Source of the DNA: an uncultured Bacteroides sp. | Lineage (GTDB): Bacteria > Bacteroidota > Bacteroidia > Bacteroidales > Bacteroidaceae | Direction: 5' to 3' | Length of the DNA: 64,000 nucleotides | Assembly: GCF_900547205.1 (NCBI RefSeq) | Contig: NZ_URFY01000009.1 | Coordinates: forward strand, 62,001 to 126,000 | Part shown: piece by piece, positions 34,149-43,790 of the stretch | How positions within the stretch are numbered: position 1 is the stretch's first letter | Layout of the letters: every line of letters begins with the position of its first letter | The notes under the pieces: generated by a model | Told to the model about the DNA's origin: nothing | Database searches by the model: none | The model's input: only the letters and a program-made list of their open reading frames with translations | Program-made: the position numbers and the translations under genes

Positions 34149-36872
34149 TCACTTCCGGCACAACTCGGCAATCTTCTCTAGAAGTAGTTTTCTGGAAACT
34201 GGTTTGGTGATATAAGCGTCGAAACCACTCGCAAGGATTCGTTTCTCGTCCTCAGGATAGGCAAAAGCAGTCACGGCTATGATTGGCACATCGGTAGATA
34301 ATTCGCGGATGACAGCAGTAGCTTCATATCCATCCATCTCTGGCATCTTAATATCCATCAGAATCAAATCTGGACGTTGCTCCCGGTACAAAGCTACGGC
34401 TTCCCGTCCGTCCCACGCATGCAGTAGGGTATAATGCTTCTTAAGCAGGATTTCAATAAGTCTGTAATTGTTGGGGTCGTCCTCAGCCACGAGGATAGTC
34501 AGCGGACCGCAGTCCGTCCTACCTTCCATCTGATTGTCCGGACGGGACTTATCCGTTTCTGTAACCGATACTGTCACGCTTTCGGCCGGTAGAGTAAACC
34601 AGAATGTCGAGCCTTCACCCTCTACTGAGTCCACACCAATCTCGCCACCAAGATATTCGACGATACTTTTACTGATAGTCAGCCCAAGCCCCGTGCCTTT
34701 CGCCATGCGATTAAGTTTGATAAAACGGTCGAAAATATCATTTACGTGATTGGCAGCAATTCCACATCCGGTGTCAGTAACGTAGAAATACCATTTACCA
34801 TCCCTCAGCTGTCGGTAACCAAAATGGATATATCCTTGCTGGGTAAATTTAGCGGCATTGTTTATAAAATTGTGAAACACTTGCAACAAACGGTTCCGGT
34901 CCGTATAGATTGTACACTCCGGCAAACGCTGGATCCAAGCCACTTCGATGGCCTGATTATCCACCTTCATGCGAGCCGTACGTGCCAGTTCCTCCATCAG
35001 TTTATTCAGGTTATAGTTTTCGAACGAGAATTCCAGAGTCCCAGCCTCAATCTTCGAAAGGTCGAGAATGTCACCGATCAGTTGCAGCAACAAATCATTG
35101 CTATTTTTGATAATTGCCAAGTATTCCTGTTTCTCCTCAGTACTCTCCGTCTGTGCCAGCAGGTCCGAAAAACCTACGATGGCGTTGAGTGGCGTACGGA
35201 TCTCATGACTCATATTGGCAAGGAAAGCTGACTTGAGAACGTTGCTTTGCTCGGCCTGTTCCTTTGCTTCGCGCAGCGATTCTTCCATGCGTTTTTGCCC
35301 CGTGACCACCTGTGCTGAACCTACGATACGCAGTGGAGTGCCGTCCGTATGAATCTTTGTAATGCCGCTTTGCGCCTCCACCCATTCGTAATCTTCATCG
35401 TTGTACCAATGTATAGGATACGTCTCGTGGAATTCTTCCGTTTGTCCGCTGAGCATTTCGGCAAACTTTTGAATCGCACGATCGCGGTAGTCGGGATGAA
35501 TACGCGAAAAATAAACTTCTATAGGCAGCATATATCGACCTTCGGCGTCGGGCGATGTCAAACCGTCAAAGTGATAGTTATCGTAATCGCAGAAGAAAAT
35601 CTGTGTTGCCAGATCGCATTCCCACGGTAACACCCGGGCAATCTTCATCACCGACGACAACCACATATTTTTCCTTGCAAGGTCTTCTTTTGCCTGGCGC
35701 AGAGTCATCTCCATCTCCTTCTGAGCCGTGACACATTGAGCCGAACCGATAATCCGCTGCGGATGTCCGTTAGCATCACGGTTGTAAATGCAACTTTGCA
35801 CCTGCACCCATTCATATTCCCGGTCATTAAACCAATGGATAAGGTAGGTTTCCTGAAATTCATCCTGTTTGCCATCCAGTAGATCCTGAATCATCTGTAT
35901 GGCATGTCCGCGGTAATCCGGATGAATTCGGTTGATATATTCATCCACCTTTACCCTGTACTTGCCCTGCGCATCGGGAGCCGAAGCGCTTTCATGGTGG
36001 TAATCCCCGTAATCACAAAAAAAGGTTTTCTCCTGCAAATCACATTCCCAGGGAATAAGTTTGGCAACACTCATCGCCAGCGAAAGCTCCTTATTCTTGT
36101 CTGCTAATTCCTCCTGCATTTTCAGCAGTAAAGATTTGGTAGTCGTAAAATCCGAAATATCAAGTGCATTACTCAGAATCAAGTGTTCCTTCCCATAAAC
36201 AAAGACTGAACGCGAAATCATAAAGATATGTTCCTTCCCGTCACTGAGTGTATATCGTTCAATGTTCTGGTGTTGCTTTTCTCCTTCGGCCAGCCGACGA
36301 CTAATCTGTTGTACAGCAAAGGCTTGTTCACACGTCATAAACTGCTCCTCTGTCTTACCGATAATCTCCTCAGCCGTACAACCGAAAACCTCTGCCTGTT
36401 TATTCCAGAATATATAACGGCCTGTTTCGAGTGATTTCAACGAAATGGGGATAGCGATATGGTCGAGCACTTCCGAGAAAAAACATCGTAGGTATTCAGA
36501 TTCAAAGCGTTCTGACGCCACCTCGCTAAGAGAATGCACACATGCCAGTATCCGATCCGCCCCTAAACGGGAGAGGTTCACTTCGTAATGGTATCCCCAG
36601 CCTTTATTTGCAATGGAAAAATCAAATTTAGAAGGCTTTCCATTCAGAAGGGTCTCACGGAAGCTCGCTGCATTGCTCTGCATTGCATTACGAAAAAAAA
36701 GGTTTACCAGTGTTTCTCCGCTAGAAGTTCGGGAAGCATCATCCAGAAGTTCCGGTTTAGGGTTCACAACATCCAGAAACCCTAGATCTTTGTCGTACAG
36801 AACAAACATATCAGGAATAGCAGACAGTATGCTCATGCCATAGTCACTGATTTTCGAAAAAAGAGTTGCCAT
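34149..36872 (-). CDS. Cytoplasmic hybrid histidine kinase with PAS repeats and receiver
   Basis: A 907-residue protein with no signal peptide or membrane helix. Order: a PAS-like region (about 10-120), a second PAS (about 130-250), two near-identical PAS_3/PAC units (about 265-395 and 400-530, both with PWECDL and FFCDY), HisKA (about 545-610, phospho-acceptor His in FLANMSHEIRTPLNAIVGFS), HATPase (about 660-770, DTGCGIA and GTGLGLTISKSIVEYLGG), and a receiver domain (about 790-905, phospho-acceptor Asp in LILMDIKMPEMDGYEA). There is no HPt and no output domain, so a partner elsewhere must take the phosphate. The duplicated PAS units arose by internal duplication. The signal is unknown. Confidence 0.92.
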   Translation of the reverse strand: MATLFSKISDYGMSILSAIPDMFVLYDKDLGFLDVVNPKPELLDDASRTSSGETLVNLFFRNAMQSNAASFRETLLNGKPSKFDFSIANKGWGYHYEVNLSRLGADRILACVHSLSEVASERFESEYLRCFFSEVLDHIAIPISLKSLETGRYIFWNKQAEVFGCTAEEIIGKTEEQFMTCEQAFAVQQISRRLAEGEKQHQNIERYTLSDGKEHIFMISRSVFVYGKEHLILSNALDISDFTTTKSLLLKMQEELADKNKELSLAMSVAKLIPWECDLQEKTFFCDYGDYHHESASAPDAQGKYRVKVDEYINRIHPDYRGHAIQMIQDLLDGKQDEFQETYLIHWFNDREYEWVQVQSCIYNRDANGHPQRIIGSAQCVTAQKEMEMTLRQAKEDLARKNMWLSSVMKIARVLPWECDLATQIFFCDYDNYHFDGLTSPDAEGRYMLPIEVYFSRIHPDYRDRAIQKFAEMLSGQTEEFHETYPIHWYNDEDYEWVEAQSGITKIHTDGTPLRIVGSAQVVTGQKRMEESLREAKEQAEQSNVLKSAFLANMSHEIRTPLNAIVGFSDLLAQTESTEEKQEYLAIIKNSNDLLLQLIGDILDLSKIEAGTLEFSFENYNLNKLMEELARTARMKVDNQAIEVAWIQRLPECTIYTDRNRLLQVFHNFINNAAKFTQQGYIHFGYRQLRDGKWYFYVTDTGCGIAANHVNDIFDRFIKLNRMAKGTGLGLTISKSIVEYLGGEIGVDSVEGEGSTFWFTLPAESVTVSVTETDKSRPDNQMEGRTDCGPLTILVAEDDPNNYRLIEILLKKHYTLLHAWDGREAVALYREQRPDLILMDIKMPEMDGYEATAVIRELSTDVPIIAVTAFAYPEDEKRILASGFDAYITKPVSRKLLLEKIAELCRK

Positions 36873-37145
36873 ATTTATCGGTCTAAAAGATTACACAACG
36901 ATTGTTTTTCTGGTTACTGTAACAGGAAGAGAGAAACGGTATAGCCCGATGACCGTCTGTACTCTCCGAAAGCTCCTGCGCAGAACCTATCAAGAGAATA
37001 ATACTACCCGCAGAACGACAGTGGATTTTCAAAGCCAACCTTTACCATTCCAAACGGATAGGATTACTCCGGTCGATTCTTCCACCCGTCAAAAAAGACG
37101 TGATGGATAAATAACCATAATAACAGCTGCCAAAGTTATTAAATT
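36873..37145. other. Upstream region of the kinase gene
   Basis: About 270 bases between the kinase start and the remnant at 37146. No gene, repeat or clear -7 box was recognised on either strand. Confidence 0.4.
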
Positions 37146-37400
37146 TTAAATGATTTCACACTTTATTTCTTCAATATAATACCCAAGAATGTAGAAATCA
37201 TCTTCAGAAGCAGAAATCACCTGAATAAATCGCATATTTCCGATGGAAGATATATGCATTTCTCTGACTACTTTCCCATCACCCGTAAGGTAGAAAAGAA
37301 TTAGATATTTGTTTGCAACATCATTTTCAAAAAAACGGTCCGATTTAGAAAGTCATTAGAAAGATAAATACTACCAAAATTAAGCATATATCTGACAAGC
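37146..37400 (-). pseudogene. Frameshifted C-terminal remnant, possibly of a beta-propeller protein
   Basis: On the reverse strand, from a TAA at 37146-37148 upward, the frame reads FFENDVANKYLILFYLTGDG, then KVVREMHISSIGNMRFIQVI. Upstream of a run of seven T (reverse strand) near 37330 the match moves to another frame (LNFGSIYLSNDFLNRTVF). The alternating strand pattern is like the last blades of Bacteroides 6-bladed beta-propeller lipoproteins, but this is a weak resemblance. No start was found. Bases 37401-37611 contain short open frames on both strands without family features. Confidence 0.45.
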
Positions 37401-37611
37401 ATGAGCCACGAGGAACTGTATGCCGAAGTGCGCAAGAACCTCATTGAAATATCGGCAAAAGCGAATATGTCCATGGATATCATTCCACATATTTATATTT
37501 TCTTTTGTCACATGATTGCCTGTTCCATTCATTCTGACATATCGGCTGATACCCAGACTTTCCACTTGACTTATTATAACCTTGTAGTCTAAATATAAAT
37601 GGATACTATTT

Positions 37612-38418
37612 TCAGAATCCCGGAGCACGAAGTTGCCAAAAAGCTACAGCAGCCGCAGCAGCGACATTGAGTGAATCAACACCATGCGACATGGGGATAC
37701 GGACTACATAGTCAGCTATAGCAATCGTTTCGTGCGAAAGCCCCTCTCCTTCCGTACCCATCACAATTGCTAATTTGGGTTCAGTTGTCAATATAGGATT
37801 ATCAATCGAAATAGAATCGTCCGTGAGTGCCATAGCTGCTGTGCGAAAGCCTAGTTTATTCAGATCGCTGAGAGAACCATCCATCCAAGTCCATGGCACA
37901 AGAAAAACGGCCCCCATAGATACCCTGACAGCACGACGGTTTAGCGGGTCACAAGAATTGCGCGTCAGTAGTACCGCATCAATGCCAAGAGCGGCCGCCG
38001 AACGGAAAATAGCACCAATATTGGTTGTGTCAACAATGCCGTCTATCACTACGATACGCCGAGCTTCCCGACAAATATTTTCCATGCTACGTGGCACAGG
38101 ACGACGCATCGCACAGAGAACACCGCGCGTCAGTACGTAGCCGGTCAACGTCGCAAGCAACTCCCTGCTCCCCGTATAAACAGGTATATCACCACAACGC
38201 TCAATGATTTCGGCAGCATCTCCGATGATATGTTTATGTTCACATAAAATAGCCAAAGGTTCATAACCGGCATCCAAAGCCACTTTGATTACTTTGGGAC
38301 TTTCTGCAATAAAAACACCTTTATCAGGCTCGATACGTTGACGCAACTGGGCTTCGGTAAGTGTACAGAAGCTCTCAACACCGGGGTGGGATAAAGATGA
38401 TATTTCGATAATAGGCAT
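37612..38418 (-). CDS. SpoU/TrmH-family RNA 2'-O-methyltransferase
   Basis: A 268-residue SPOUT methyltransferase. It has an N-terminal substrate-binding region (about 1-95), then the trefoil-knot domain with IDGIVDTTNIGAIFRSAAAL near 123, IVMGTEGEGLSHE near 220 and IPMSHGVDSLNVAAAAAVAF near 239: motifs 1 to 3 of the SpoU family. Such enzymes methylate ribose in rRNA or tRNA; the target here is not clear from sequence. Length and start are normal. It stands alone between the remnant and the dehydrogenase gene. Confidence 0.9.
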   Translation of the reverse strand: MPIIEISSLSHPGVESFCTLTEAQLRQRIEPDKGVFIAESPKVIKVALDAGYEPLAILCEHKHIIGDAAEIIERCGDIPVYTGSRELLATLTGYVLTRGVLCAMRRPVPRSMENICREARRIVVIDGIVDTTNIGAIFRSAAALGIDAVLLTRNSCDPLNRRAVRVSMGAVFLVPWTWMDGSLSDLNKLGFRTAAMALTDDSISIDNPILTTEPKLAIVMGTEGEGLSHETIAIADYVVRIPMSHGVDSLNVAAAAAVAFWQLRAPGF

Positions 38419-38479
38419 ACTATTATTTAGAATTTTCGATTAAACATATAATCACTCTATTAGCTACATAAGGAGTCAT

Positions 38480-39511
38480 TTAATAAATTGCTACTTTTAT
38501 GACATTATCCAGCTTATTTTCAAAAATACGGTAAGCCTCCTCAATCTCATCTAATGGAAACTTATGCGTAATCAGAGGCGTAGTATCTATCATACCTTTC
38601 TCGATAAGACTGAGAATTTCAGCACAATCGGAGCCATCCACTCCACCGGTTTTGAAAGTCAGATTCTTGCCGTACATATCAGGTAGAGGAAGAATTTGAG
38701 GTTTGTCGTATAGGGCAACTACGGTAACAATAGCATTAGGACGAGCACATTCCCAAGCCAAACGAAAACTATCTTCACTCCCTGCTACTTCCAAAACAAC
38801 ATCGGCCCCACCATGGTCGCTATTCTTAAGCACAAAATCCTTGCAGTCTTCAGGTCCTGTCACCAGCACATTCGGATAATGTTCTCGGACAAAACGAATT
38901 CTTTCAGTAGATCTTTCACAAATAATGATACGCTTGGGATGCTTCAGCAATGTGCAAAGCAATGCGCAAACACCGGTAGGACCGGCGCCGATAATAAGAA
39001 CAGTATCGTCCTCAGAGATCTCCGAGATACGGGTTGCCCAAAAACCTGTTGCAAGTACATCGCCCACAAACAAAGCTTGTTCATCACTAACTGTATCAGG
39101 AATACGGTTAAGCCCCTGATCTGCATAAGGAACTCTAACATATTCCGCCTGACCACCGTCAATGCGGCAGCCTAAAGCCCAACCACCGTTAGGGTCAGTA
39201 CAGTTATTGACAAATCCCTGCTTGCAAAAGAAACATTCTCCGCAGAAAGTTTCGACATTCACAGTTACTCTATCTCCGCGCTTGACCGAGGTGACATCAG
39301 ACCCTACTTCTTCTACAACGCCCACCATCTCGTGCCCGACTGTCGTTCCGGGTACGGCACGTGGCACACTGCCGTGCTTGATATGAAGGTCACTGGTACA
39401 AATACTGCTAAGAGTCACGCGCACGATTGCATCCCGTGAATCTATTATTTCCGGTTTCGGCTTCTCCCGTAATTCAAATTTTCCGTATTCAACGTATGTG
39501 TATGTAAGCAT
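38480..39511 (-). CDS. Zinc-dependent alcohol dehydrogenase (MDR family)
   Basis: A 343-residue enzyme. ICTSDLHIKHG near residue 38 supplies the catalytic-zinc Cys, GHEMVGVVEEVGSDV (about 58) holds the second ligand, and CGECFFCKQGFVNNC (about 91) is the four-Cys structural zinc site. VLIIGAGPTGVCALL near 167 is the NAD(P) fold. It probably oxidises a secondary alcohol or polyol with NAD(P); substrate is unknown. I start at ATG 39511 (MLTYTYVEYGK), because the longer frame from 39553 begins with a non-family extension. No operon partner is evident. Confidence 0.9.
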   Translation of the reverse strand: MLTYTYVEYGKFELREKPKPEIIDSRDAIVRVTLSSICTSDLHIKHGSVPRAVPGTTVGHEMVGVVEEVGSDVTSVKRGDRVTVNVETFCGECFFCKQGFVNNCTDPNGGWALGCRIDGGQAEYVRVPYADQGLNRIPDTVSDEQALFVGDVLATGFWATRISEISEDDTVLIIGAGPTGVCALLCTLLKHPKRIIICERSTERIRFVREHYPNVLVTGPEDCKDFVLKNSDHGGADVVLEVAGSEDSFRLAWECARPNAIVTVVALYDKPQILPLPDMYGKNLTFKTGGVDGSDCAEILSLIEKGMIDTTPLITHKFPLDEIEEAYRIFENKLDNVIKVAIY

Positions 39512-39556
39512 AATATTCTCATTGTTAATTAATAACTCTATTCCACAAACCAATAG

Positions 39557-40603
39557 TTATAGAGTTCGTTCTAGAAATCTATCTAACTGTTTCTTGATAT
39601 TCTCAAAATCCTGATTCAAATCAAGTGTCCTGTAATATATGATATTTCCATCCCTAAATGTCGTCTGCCCATCAGGTGTTATATCTTCTTCTGTCTTGGC
39701 ATACAACAACATTCCATCCACGTTCCCCGCATGGTTAACATCATAATTCATTACATAAGAATGAATTTGATACAGGTTATTAGAATGAATAGTTCTTTTG
39801 TCAAATTGACATTGCATTGATTTACTATAATACTTAGTATCAATAATCAGTGTTCGCTCCTTAAAAGTCAACATTATATCCGTCCGCATTATAGGAAGAA
39901 TACTGGAAGTCGACTGTTCTTTATCAATATTCCAGTCTATTTGAGTAGCCTTTGCTTTTAATTCCGGATAATGTTTCCTGTAATACTCCAAAACAAACTT
40001 CTCGTAAAGCCTGCACATATGTTCATCGGAAAAATCTCTCATTTTATATGTACCTTTTTCCGTAGTCATCAACATCCCATCGAGAATAAAATAACAAACA
40101 TACAGAAGCATCTGATAAGTCTTGCAATTTCTATCAAAGCGCATAGTAGTCCAGTTTATCGTCAGTATATCAATGACTTCTACATTACTAAAGAAAAGCA
40201 TAAGACGTTTCAAAGAAGCTTTCCTGTTCGATCCGACTTTCGGATGTTCCAACAAGAATTGAACAGTCGTTTTTAATATCTGATTAAACTTGTTATTCTC
40301 CGATAATTCATCATACTCACAATCTATTTTCTGCTGCTTCCGCATCAAGTTATTGATAGTACCATTTATATCAAGCTTACCTTTCAATGTGGATAATGAA
40401 CCATGACAGGAAATGTATTCTTTATGTAACCCCTGCTTAAGTTGATAAGAAATGCCACGAACAAGAATTTCAGCAAATAAATCATGAATCTCATCAAATT
40501 CTTCACCAGCAATTTCTTCATAGTTGTTCTGCCTAAGCTCTTGAAAAGCATAAGTCAGCATATAGTAGATATTGCGAATGAATATACCTTTGTCTATCGT
40601 CAT
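39557..40603 (-). CDS. mcrC: McrC-like nuclease subunit of a McrBC restriction system
   Basis: A 348-residue protein of the McrC family. The N-terminal half is helical (IRNIYYMLTYAFQELRQNNY start, typical of McrC), and a PD-(D/E)xK nuclease core lies near residue 240-262 (ILPIMRTDIMLTF, then TLIIDTKYYSK). McrC is recruited by the McrB GTPase/ATPase to cut modified DNA. The start overlaps the mcrB stop by four bases (ATGA), so the subunits are translationally coupled. The gene is intact. Confidence 0.88.
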   Translation of the reverse strand: MTIDKGIFIRNIYYMLTYAFQELRQNNYEEIAGEEFDEIHDLFAEILVRGISYQLKQGLHKEYISCHGSLSTLKGKLDINGTINNLMRKQQKIDCEYDELSENNKFNQILKTTVQFLLEHPKVGSNRKASLKRLMLFFSNVEVIDILTINWTTMRFDRNCKTYQMLLYVCYFILDGMLMTTEKGTYKMRDFSDEHMCRLYEKFVLEYYRKHYPELKAKATQIDWNIDKEQSTSSILPIMRTDIMLTFKERTLIIDTKYYSKSMQCQFDKRTIHSNNLYQIHSYVMNYDVNHAGNVDGMLLYAKTEEDITPDGQTTFRDGNIIYYRTLDLNQDFENIKKQLDRFLERTL

Positions 40604-42333
40604 TTTATCAGGCTCAATAATTTGTCCGTTTCTTCTTTGAATTTCTTATCATTGTCAAACCAATATTCTCGCAGCATAGGGGCAATATCATATTCAATCA
40701 CATTTTCAAGCCATATGTTATCAATAGATTTCTGATTACAGAAATAACTATGACCAATACAAAAGCCTTTTCCGAGTGAATCATCTTTAGCAATCTCAAC
40801 ATTCAGAGCTTTGATGGCATCAATCACCTTATCAAATGTTTCACAATCAAGACCCTCCTGATACTTTTTGAAACCATCCGATTCAAACCCCGGCACCATA
40901 TCAAAGAAACTAAACCGACGACGTAAGGCGTAGTCAATCATAGCCAGACTACGGTCGGCTGTATTCATCATACCTATGATATAAAGATTCTCCGGGACAG
41001 AAAAATACTCATCATTATATGCAAGACGGATTTGATGTTCTTCACCCCGATAATCGTTTTCAATAAGCATCAGTAACTCACCAAAAATCTTACTCATGTT
41101 TCCTCTATTAATTTCATCAATAATAAAGAAATACTTCTTATCCGGATCGCTTTGAGCTTTCCGGCAGAAATTATAGAACACCCCTCGTCTAAGTTCAAAA
41201 GCACCATCTTCTTTTGGTTTATACCCCATCACAAAATCCTCGTAGGAATAATTTTGATGAAATTGAATGAACTCTACTTTAGTTCTATCTTCTTCTCCTA
41301 TAATAGAATAAGCCAGACGTTTAGCCGAATAGGTTTTACCAACCCCCGGAGCACCTTGTAATATAATATTTTTCTTTGCCAGCAATAGACTTCTCAACTT
41401 ATTATATTCTTCTGACTTTATATATACATCATGCAGAAAATTTATCTCGGAATATTGAGGATTATGCTTAGGATTCTCACCACGTATTAATTTCATTAAT
41501 ATGCTATACTCATCTTTTGTCAATTTGAAAAACGAACCGTTCTTATTCTTCAAGAATTCCATGCCGCTTAATTCCGGTGTATCCTTTATCACTGAATAAT
41601 CAACAGGATTCAGCAAACTTTCAGTCTTTTTGAAATATATTTTTTGCCCATCAGCCGATTTGACTATTTCTGCAATCGCTACTACCTGTTTAACAGGAGT
41701 AGCTTCATAGCCAATAACAATATCCCCTTCTTTAGCATCAATAAAATTTTGGAATATCCTTCGTTGATTCCCACTATCATTATAAAGAGTATAGTCCTGT
41801 ATTTCACCAACCGGAGCTTTTGAAAAGCTCCATATTTTAGGACTAGCCACAAGCCACCAATATTGCTTTTGAAGCTTAACTTCAAATAGTTTCTCCAAAG
41901 ATTTCACATAATCCGGATACTTAGTAATATCAGTCAAGGTCTTTTGGACATTCTTACCAATAGTTTCCCATTCTCCAACGTGAGTCCATTGCATTTTACG
42001 AACATTCTTAAAATCAGGAAAAGATTCATTAAACGCATAGTCGCTTTCCACAATACCACGCCCTATTATTTGACTCTGCCCTTTCTTGACTATAACTATA
42101 TCGCCTACTTGCATCTCATGGGCAAACTCCCATAATGCCAGACTATCATTTTTAAACGAAGCCTCCGGCTTGTCATATATTTCCTGCAACCTAGTAGCCA
42201 TTTCTTTCTTTGAAGAGTAGTCCAAAAGGTTACCCATTTCATCCCAACCAATACACATTATATTTTGAGACATACATACATCCCACTTAGATGCATTCTC
42301 GCCCGGAGCGTATAACCAAGTCTTATGTTTCAT
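40600..42333 (-). CDS. mcrB: McrB-like AAA+ NTPase with EVE-type N-terminus
   Basis: A 577-residue protein. Two N-terminal modules of EVE/PUA-like type are visible: about 1-130 (WLYAPGENASKWD, later VGDIVIVKKGQSQIIGRGIV) and about 155-285 (WWLVASPKIWSF, later EGDIVIGYEA), which probably read modified bases. The AAA+ motor follows: LQGAPGVGKTYSAKRL near 325 (Walker A), FFIIDEINRGNMSKIFGELL near 405 (Walker B), and IIGMMNTADRS near 450 (the McrB-type sensor motif). With McrC it forms a Type IV restriction enzyme. The gene lies 126 bases after the SEC-C gene. Confidence 0.88.
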   Translation of the reverse strand: MKHKTWLYAPGENASKWDVCMSQNIMCIGWDEMGNLLDYSSKKEMATRLQEIYDKPEASFKNDSLALWEFAHEMQVGDIVIVKKGQSQIIGRGIVESDYAFNESFPDFKNVRKMQWTHVGEWETIGKNVQKTLTDITKYPDYVKSLEKLFEVKLQKQYWWLVASPKIWSFSKAPVGEIQDYTLYNDSGNQRRIFQNFIDAKEGDIVIGYEATPVKQVVAIAEIVKSADGQKIYFKKTESLLNPVDYSVIKDTPELSGMEFLKNKNGSFFKLTKDEYSILMKLIRGENPKHNPQYSEINFLHDVYIKSEEYNKLRSLLLAKKNIILQGAPGVGKTYSAKRLAYSIIGEEDRTKVEFIQFHQNYSYEDFVMGYKPKEDGAFELRRGVFYNFCRKAQSDPDKKYFFIIDEINRGNMSKIFGELLMLIENDYRGEEHQIRLAYNDEYFSVPENLYIIGMMNTADRSLAMIDYALRRRFSFFDMVPGFESDGFKKYQEGLDCETFDKVIDAIKALNVEIAKDDSLGKGFCIGHSYFCNQKSIDNIWLENVIEYDIAPMLREYWFDNDKKFKEETDKLLSLIK

Positions 42334-42459
42334 AATTTAAATTTTAGCTTCATTAAAGGACAATCACAATACCAAGACTCCACATTTATTCCATCCATAG
42401 ATATCTCATAGCACCATCACCTATTTGTTTGTACGCATTTTACAAAGGAAAACTCACCT

Positions 42460-43686
42460 TCAATTATCCCTTCCGCAACACTTCTTATACTTCTTCCCGC
42501 TCCCACAAGGACAAGGATCATTTCTTCCCACACGCTGACTGGAGAAAGTTTCGCGATACAGTTCTCCCAATCTAGCTTGCAAATCGGGAGCAATATCCAT
42601 ACCGGCAGCTTTCATATTAGCCCCGGCAACTAAACGTGGAGGAGTTGCAGCTCTGTATTTATTTAACAAGACGGAAGCTTCTGCCGGAGAATACCCCTTC
42701 AAGAACCAGCGCGGACAGTGGCTAAGATAATCAGAGTACATCCCTATAGCTTCCTGAACCTCATTTATGGACAAGGCTAGTGTATCAATAAATGGAAAAA
42801 TAATAGATATTTCATTATCCTTTATCTGCGACTCATACCACAAGTGATGCAAAATCGGAACTATTTTATTTTCTGCTAATCCTTGCTTGCTCTTCATGAA
42901 ATTCTTCAACTTCTCAAGACAGGGGTTGCCTACGGAAACAAACGGCAAACTGCCAGCTTCAAAAACTTCTTCTGCCGTAAACTTTCTGAAATACACCGCC
43001 TCAGGATGTTCATAAATTTCCCTATCTAGCTTTTCTATATCCGATAAAAAAGGAGAGCGTACATAAGGCGTTGAATTAAATTGGTCAACCATCTTAAATG
43101 TATATTGGCGAAGCAATATTGAATTATCTAAAGTGTGGGATATTTGTCCACTAATTTCAGAGTCCTTCAAATACTCTTTCAACAACTTAATCATTTCCGC
43201 TAAAGGTAGAAGCCCGTACAGATTAATAATGCCAAGCATATATTGCTCAATCAAATGATGAGTTTTCAACTCTTGAGAGTTCAAAAGGTTATCTACATGA
43301 GGAGCGATCGATTCGCGCAGTTCATCACACATCATGTAACGGATTTTCCCTTCCTTTACATAATCGTAATCAGATATTACCAGAGTAAGTGATTCCAATG
43401 CGGTAGTCATACTAGCATAAGAAGATTCTATATATGTATTAGGTCCCGCATTAACCAACTTCTGGAGTATCGTCAATTCATAGCGTGTCAACTGGGGAAG
43501 CCAAATATCCGGATCTGAAAGGATAGCATCAGCCAGACTTTCCGCAAATTCGTTTTTACGTAGTTTAGTAGGGATTGATACACCTAACAGAATAGCAATT
43601 TCTTTTAAATCTTCCTTTGTGTTTATTATCAAGCCTGACAAAAATTTCGCTGATGAGCGAAACTGTTCCGATTTACAATATATCAT
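42460..43686 (-). CDS. SEC-C zinc-motif protein of unknown function
   Basis: A 408-residue protein, mostly helical, ending in a SEC-C motif (GRNDPCPCGSGKKYKKCC), which binds zinc. The first 380 residues contain LQKLVNAGPNTYIESSY near 72, and I recognise no other domain there. It lies between the Wadjet-like and McrBC operons on the same strand but has its own -7 box (43713-43720), so it may be independent of both. SEC-C tails are found on SecA and on many unrelated bacterial proteins; a role in defence is only suggested by position. Confidence 0.75.
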   Translation of the reverse strand: MIYCKSEQFRSSAKFLSGLIINTKEDLKEIAILLGVSIPTKLRKNEFAESLADAILSDPDIWLPQLTRYELTILQKLVNAGPNTYIESSYASMTTALESLTLVISDYDYVKEGKIRYMMCDELRESIAPHVDNLLNSQELKTHHLIEQYMLGIINLYGLLPLAEMIKLLKEYLKDSEISGQISHTLDNSILLRQYTFKMVDQFNSTPYVRSPFLSDIEKLDREIYEHPEAVYFRKFTAEEVFEAGSLPFVSVGNPCLEKLKNFMKSKQGLAENKIVPILHHLWYESQIKDNEISIIFPFIDTLALSINEVQEAIGMYSDYLSHCPRWFLKGYSPAEASVLLNKYRAATPPRLVAGANMKAAGMDIAPDLQARLGELYRETFSSQRVGRNDPCPCGSGKKYKKCCGRDN

Positions 43687-43712
43687 AATCTTTCTTTATT
43701 TACTTTTGCCTA

Positions 43713-43720
43713 CAAATATA
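43713..43720 (-). promoter_or_regulatory. -7 promoter box for the SEC-C gene
   Basis: Reverse-strand TATATTTG, an exact TAnnTTTG, lies 27 bases upstream of the SEC-C gene start at 43686 and inside the gap after jetD. Confidence 0.6.
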
Positions 43721-43790
43721 GTTCTTTTTCTGTTTAAATAATAGTTGAATCTAAAACAATAAAGTCGCATAATAACAATTTAGCAATCTA

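Noticed and set aside
37401..37592. 63-residue forward frame
   Set aside because: The first 25 residues look protein-like, but there is no ribosome site, no family match and a low-quality C-terminus; not enough to call a gene.
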